NCBI GenBank assembly: GCA_029212615.1
Contig: JARGPJ010000007.1
Span: 196,354 to 260,353 of the forward strand
Direction: 5' to 3'
Length of the DNA stretch: 64,000 nt
From: Verrucomicrobiales bacterium
GTDB lineage: Bacteria > Verrucomicrobiota > Verrucomicrobiia > Verrucomicrobiales > DEV007
A program made the position numbers and the translations under genes. Positions 62,856-64,000 of the stretch are shown here, piece after piece. The notes under the pieces were generated by a model. It had not been told where the DNA came from and searched no databases. It worked only from the letters and a program-made list of their open reading frames with translations. How positions within the stretch are numbered: position 1 is the first letter of the stretch; the number at the start of each line of letters is the position of its first letter.

Positions 62856-63689
62856 ATGAAACCTGGTTGTAGGATCGTCCTTTGTACGGCTCTGTTCGGT
62901 GTTATTGCTCCGACCTTGAAGGCTCAGATTGTAGATGACGATACTTCTGCAACGATGTTGGCGTTTCAGTGCGCTGTCAGTTCCGGTCAGGCGGCTTCCG
63001 GATACGAGAATTATGGTCGAAAGCTCGCGAAAACGATCGCGCTGCTGGGGCCGGATCAGCAATACAGAATTTTTGGATACACGCCTCAGCCTGCTGCTTC
63101 CTTTGTGGGGGATACCTGGAATGCTCCGTCGATAGCAAACGCTGATGTCACGGCTCCTGCTGCAGCATCGCCGGCTGAAAATGTAACGGACAACCCGGTT
63201 GTGACTGCGATCGGTTTGTTGAATGATGCGCTTTTCGGTATTTCTGATACCAGCGAACCGATTGTCGCCGGGTCATTGTTGCCGGAGGAGCAGATTGAAG
63301 TCGTCGAAATGCTTCCTGACCTGGGTGTTGGTAGCGGAGTTGATCCGGTCGAGCTTGCCACAGTCGCGGGCGGATCAAGCGATCCTGACGGCAGTGCGGA
63401 TTCTATCGGTGGTTCTGATGCTGAAAGCGACTCTCCTGTCGCTTCGAGCGCGGCCGATGCGTTGCCGGGCGGTACAGGGGACGTGCCTCTATTAGCCGGG
63501 GGAGTGATCATCGAAGGTGGTTCAGAGGAGGTGGGGAACAGTGAATCGGTCAAGGAAGAGACCGACTCGGAATCACCTGATCAGGAGGAGGATCAAAAGA
63601 AGTGGTGGGACGATATTCTGGCGTGGCTCACGGAGAGGTATGAGGAATATAAAGCAACTGACGAAGACCGTCAGATCACTGGAGGCTGA
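62856..63689 (+). CDS. Acidic secreted protein of unknown function
   Basis: This is a 277-residue protein with a signal peptide (1-23). Residues 24-85 look folded (helical, with YENYGRKLAKTIALLG), but about 90-250 are low-complexity, rich in Asp, Ser, Gly and Ala. The C-terminus carries a charged helix with a tryptophan pair (KKWWDDILAWLTERYEEYK). No family is recognised. Its strong AT-rich upstream region suggests it is well expressed or regulated. Confidence 0.6.
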   Translation: MKPGCRIVLCTALFGVIAPTLKAQIVDDDTSATMLAFQCAVSSGQAASGYENYGRKLAKTIALLGPDQQYRIFGYTPQPAASFVGDTWNAPSIANADVTAPAAASPAENVTDNPVVTAIGLLNDALFGISDTSEPIVAGSLLPEEQIEVVEMLPDLGVGSGVDPVELATVAGGSSDPDGSADSIGGSDAESDSPVASSAADALPGGTGDVPLLAGGVIIEGGSEEVGNSESVKEETDSESPDQEEDQKKWWDDILAWLTERYEEYKATDEDRQITGG

Positions 63690-63800
63690 ATTCACCCGCC
63701 TATTCTGCTGATATCTTTTTGCAGAGCGTTATTCTCGCGTTTTCATCTTCTTGTGATCAAAACGACTTGCCGAATTTCAGGTTTGGCGACAGAATCCGGA

Positions 63801-64000
63801 ATGTCATCATTAGCCGGCAAAGCCGCGATTATCACAGGCGGGGCATCAGGAATTGGTCTCGCTATTTCTGAAGCTTTCGCCAGAGCAGGTGCTTCCGTCG
63901 CCATTTTTGATTTTGATAAAGATGCAGGGGTCGCCGCGGCAGATAAGATCAAGTCATCAGGCCATTCTGCTCTCTCTTTTTCCTGTGATATTTCGGATGC
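63801..64000 (+). CDS. Short-chain dehydrogenase/reductase, N-terminal part (cut by window edge)
   Basis: The frame from the ATG at 63801 runs off the right edge after about 66 residues. It has the SDR cofactor motif TGGASGIG at about 11-18 and the acidic end of beta-2 (VAIFDFDKDAG), which favours NAD(H). The active-site YxxxK lies outside the window, so the substrate cannot be guessed. Confidence 0.85.
   Translation, partial: MSSLAGKAAIITGGASGIGLAISEAFARAGASVAIFDFDKDAGVAAADKIKSSGHSALSFSCDISD

Noticed and set aside
1-64000. tRNA or rRNA genes, CRISPR arrays, insertion sequences, prophage genes
   Set aside because: No T-loop-like tRNA pattern outside coding regions, no regularly spaced repeats, and no transposase, integrase or phage structural proteins were seen.

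Overview
The window reads as a chromosomal segment of a Gram-negative bacterium of the Planctomycetes-Verrucomicrobia-Chlamydiae group, most likely a marine or aquatic member of the Verrucomicrobiota. The basis is inference from content: three secreted formylglycine-type sulfatases, a multihaem cytochrome c / beta-propeller pair, ThuA and VWA secreted proteins, Tat-type sugar-isomerase-like proteins, many TPR proteins, a CHAT protease, and frequent absence of Shine-Dalgarno sites. No rRNA or tRNA genes, CRISPR arrays, insertion sequences or phage genes were seen. About 54 protein genes are supported, two of them cut by the window edges.

Layout. 0-9.4 kb: cysK, a membrane-anchored TPR protein and the start of nagA (minus); phhB; an ATPase / glycerate kinase / orphan DNA methyltransferase run (minus); a sulfatase; dcd and cmk. 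9.4-12.9 kb: a long non-coding leader with two consecutive hairpins, then glycosyltransferase, metallophosphoesterase and phoU. This matches the Agt-PlcP phosphorus-sparing lipid-remodelling module with a PhoU regulator. 13-14 kb: rplM-rpsI. 14-19 kb: two secreted proteins, a pyruvyltransferase-like protein, a degenerate class III cyclase and recR. 19-22 kb: a thioredoxin-like protein, an ECF sigma factor, a small membrane protein and a degenerate protease-PDZ protein, which look like an envelope-stress module. 22-35 kb: mixed housekeeping and metabolic genes (a PmtA-like methyltransferase with a kinase-like partner, dacA, lexA, an NHL-hydrolase fusion, a class IV aminotransferase, a DMT transporter and a Gfo/Idh/MocA oxidoreductase).

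35-43.7 kb: an XylR-type regulator and a DJ-1 protein precede a tightly packed five-gene operon (sugar isomerase, pentahaem cytochrome c, PQQ-dehydrogenase-like propeller, two sulfatases), apparently for oxidising and desulfating a glycan. 43.7-47.6 kb: ptsN-like, argS, TPR and beta-lactamase-like genes (minus). 47.7-52.7 kb: a low-molecular-weight phosphatase, an unusual RpiB-GlyA fusion, then ilvB and ilvN. 52.7-64 kb: a secreted TPR-CHAT protease, a four-gene minus-strand operon (VWA protein, ThuA protein, HisN-like phosphatase, beta-helix/GH105 fusion), an acidic secreted protein and the start of an SDR gene.

The points that most deserve follow-up are the agt-plcP-phoU operon with its structured leader, the RpiB-GlyA fusion, the glycan oxidation/desulfation operon, the kinase-like/PmtA pair and several enzyme-like proteins that lack their catalytic residues.
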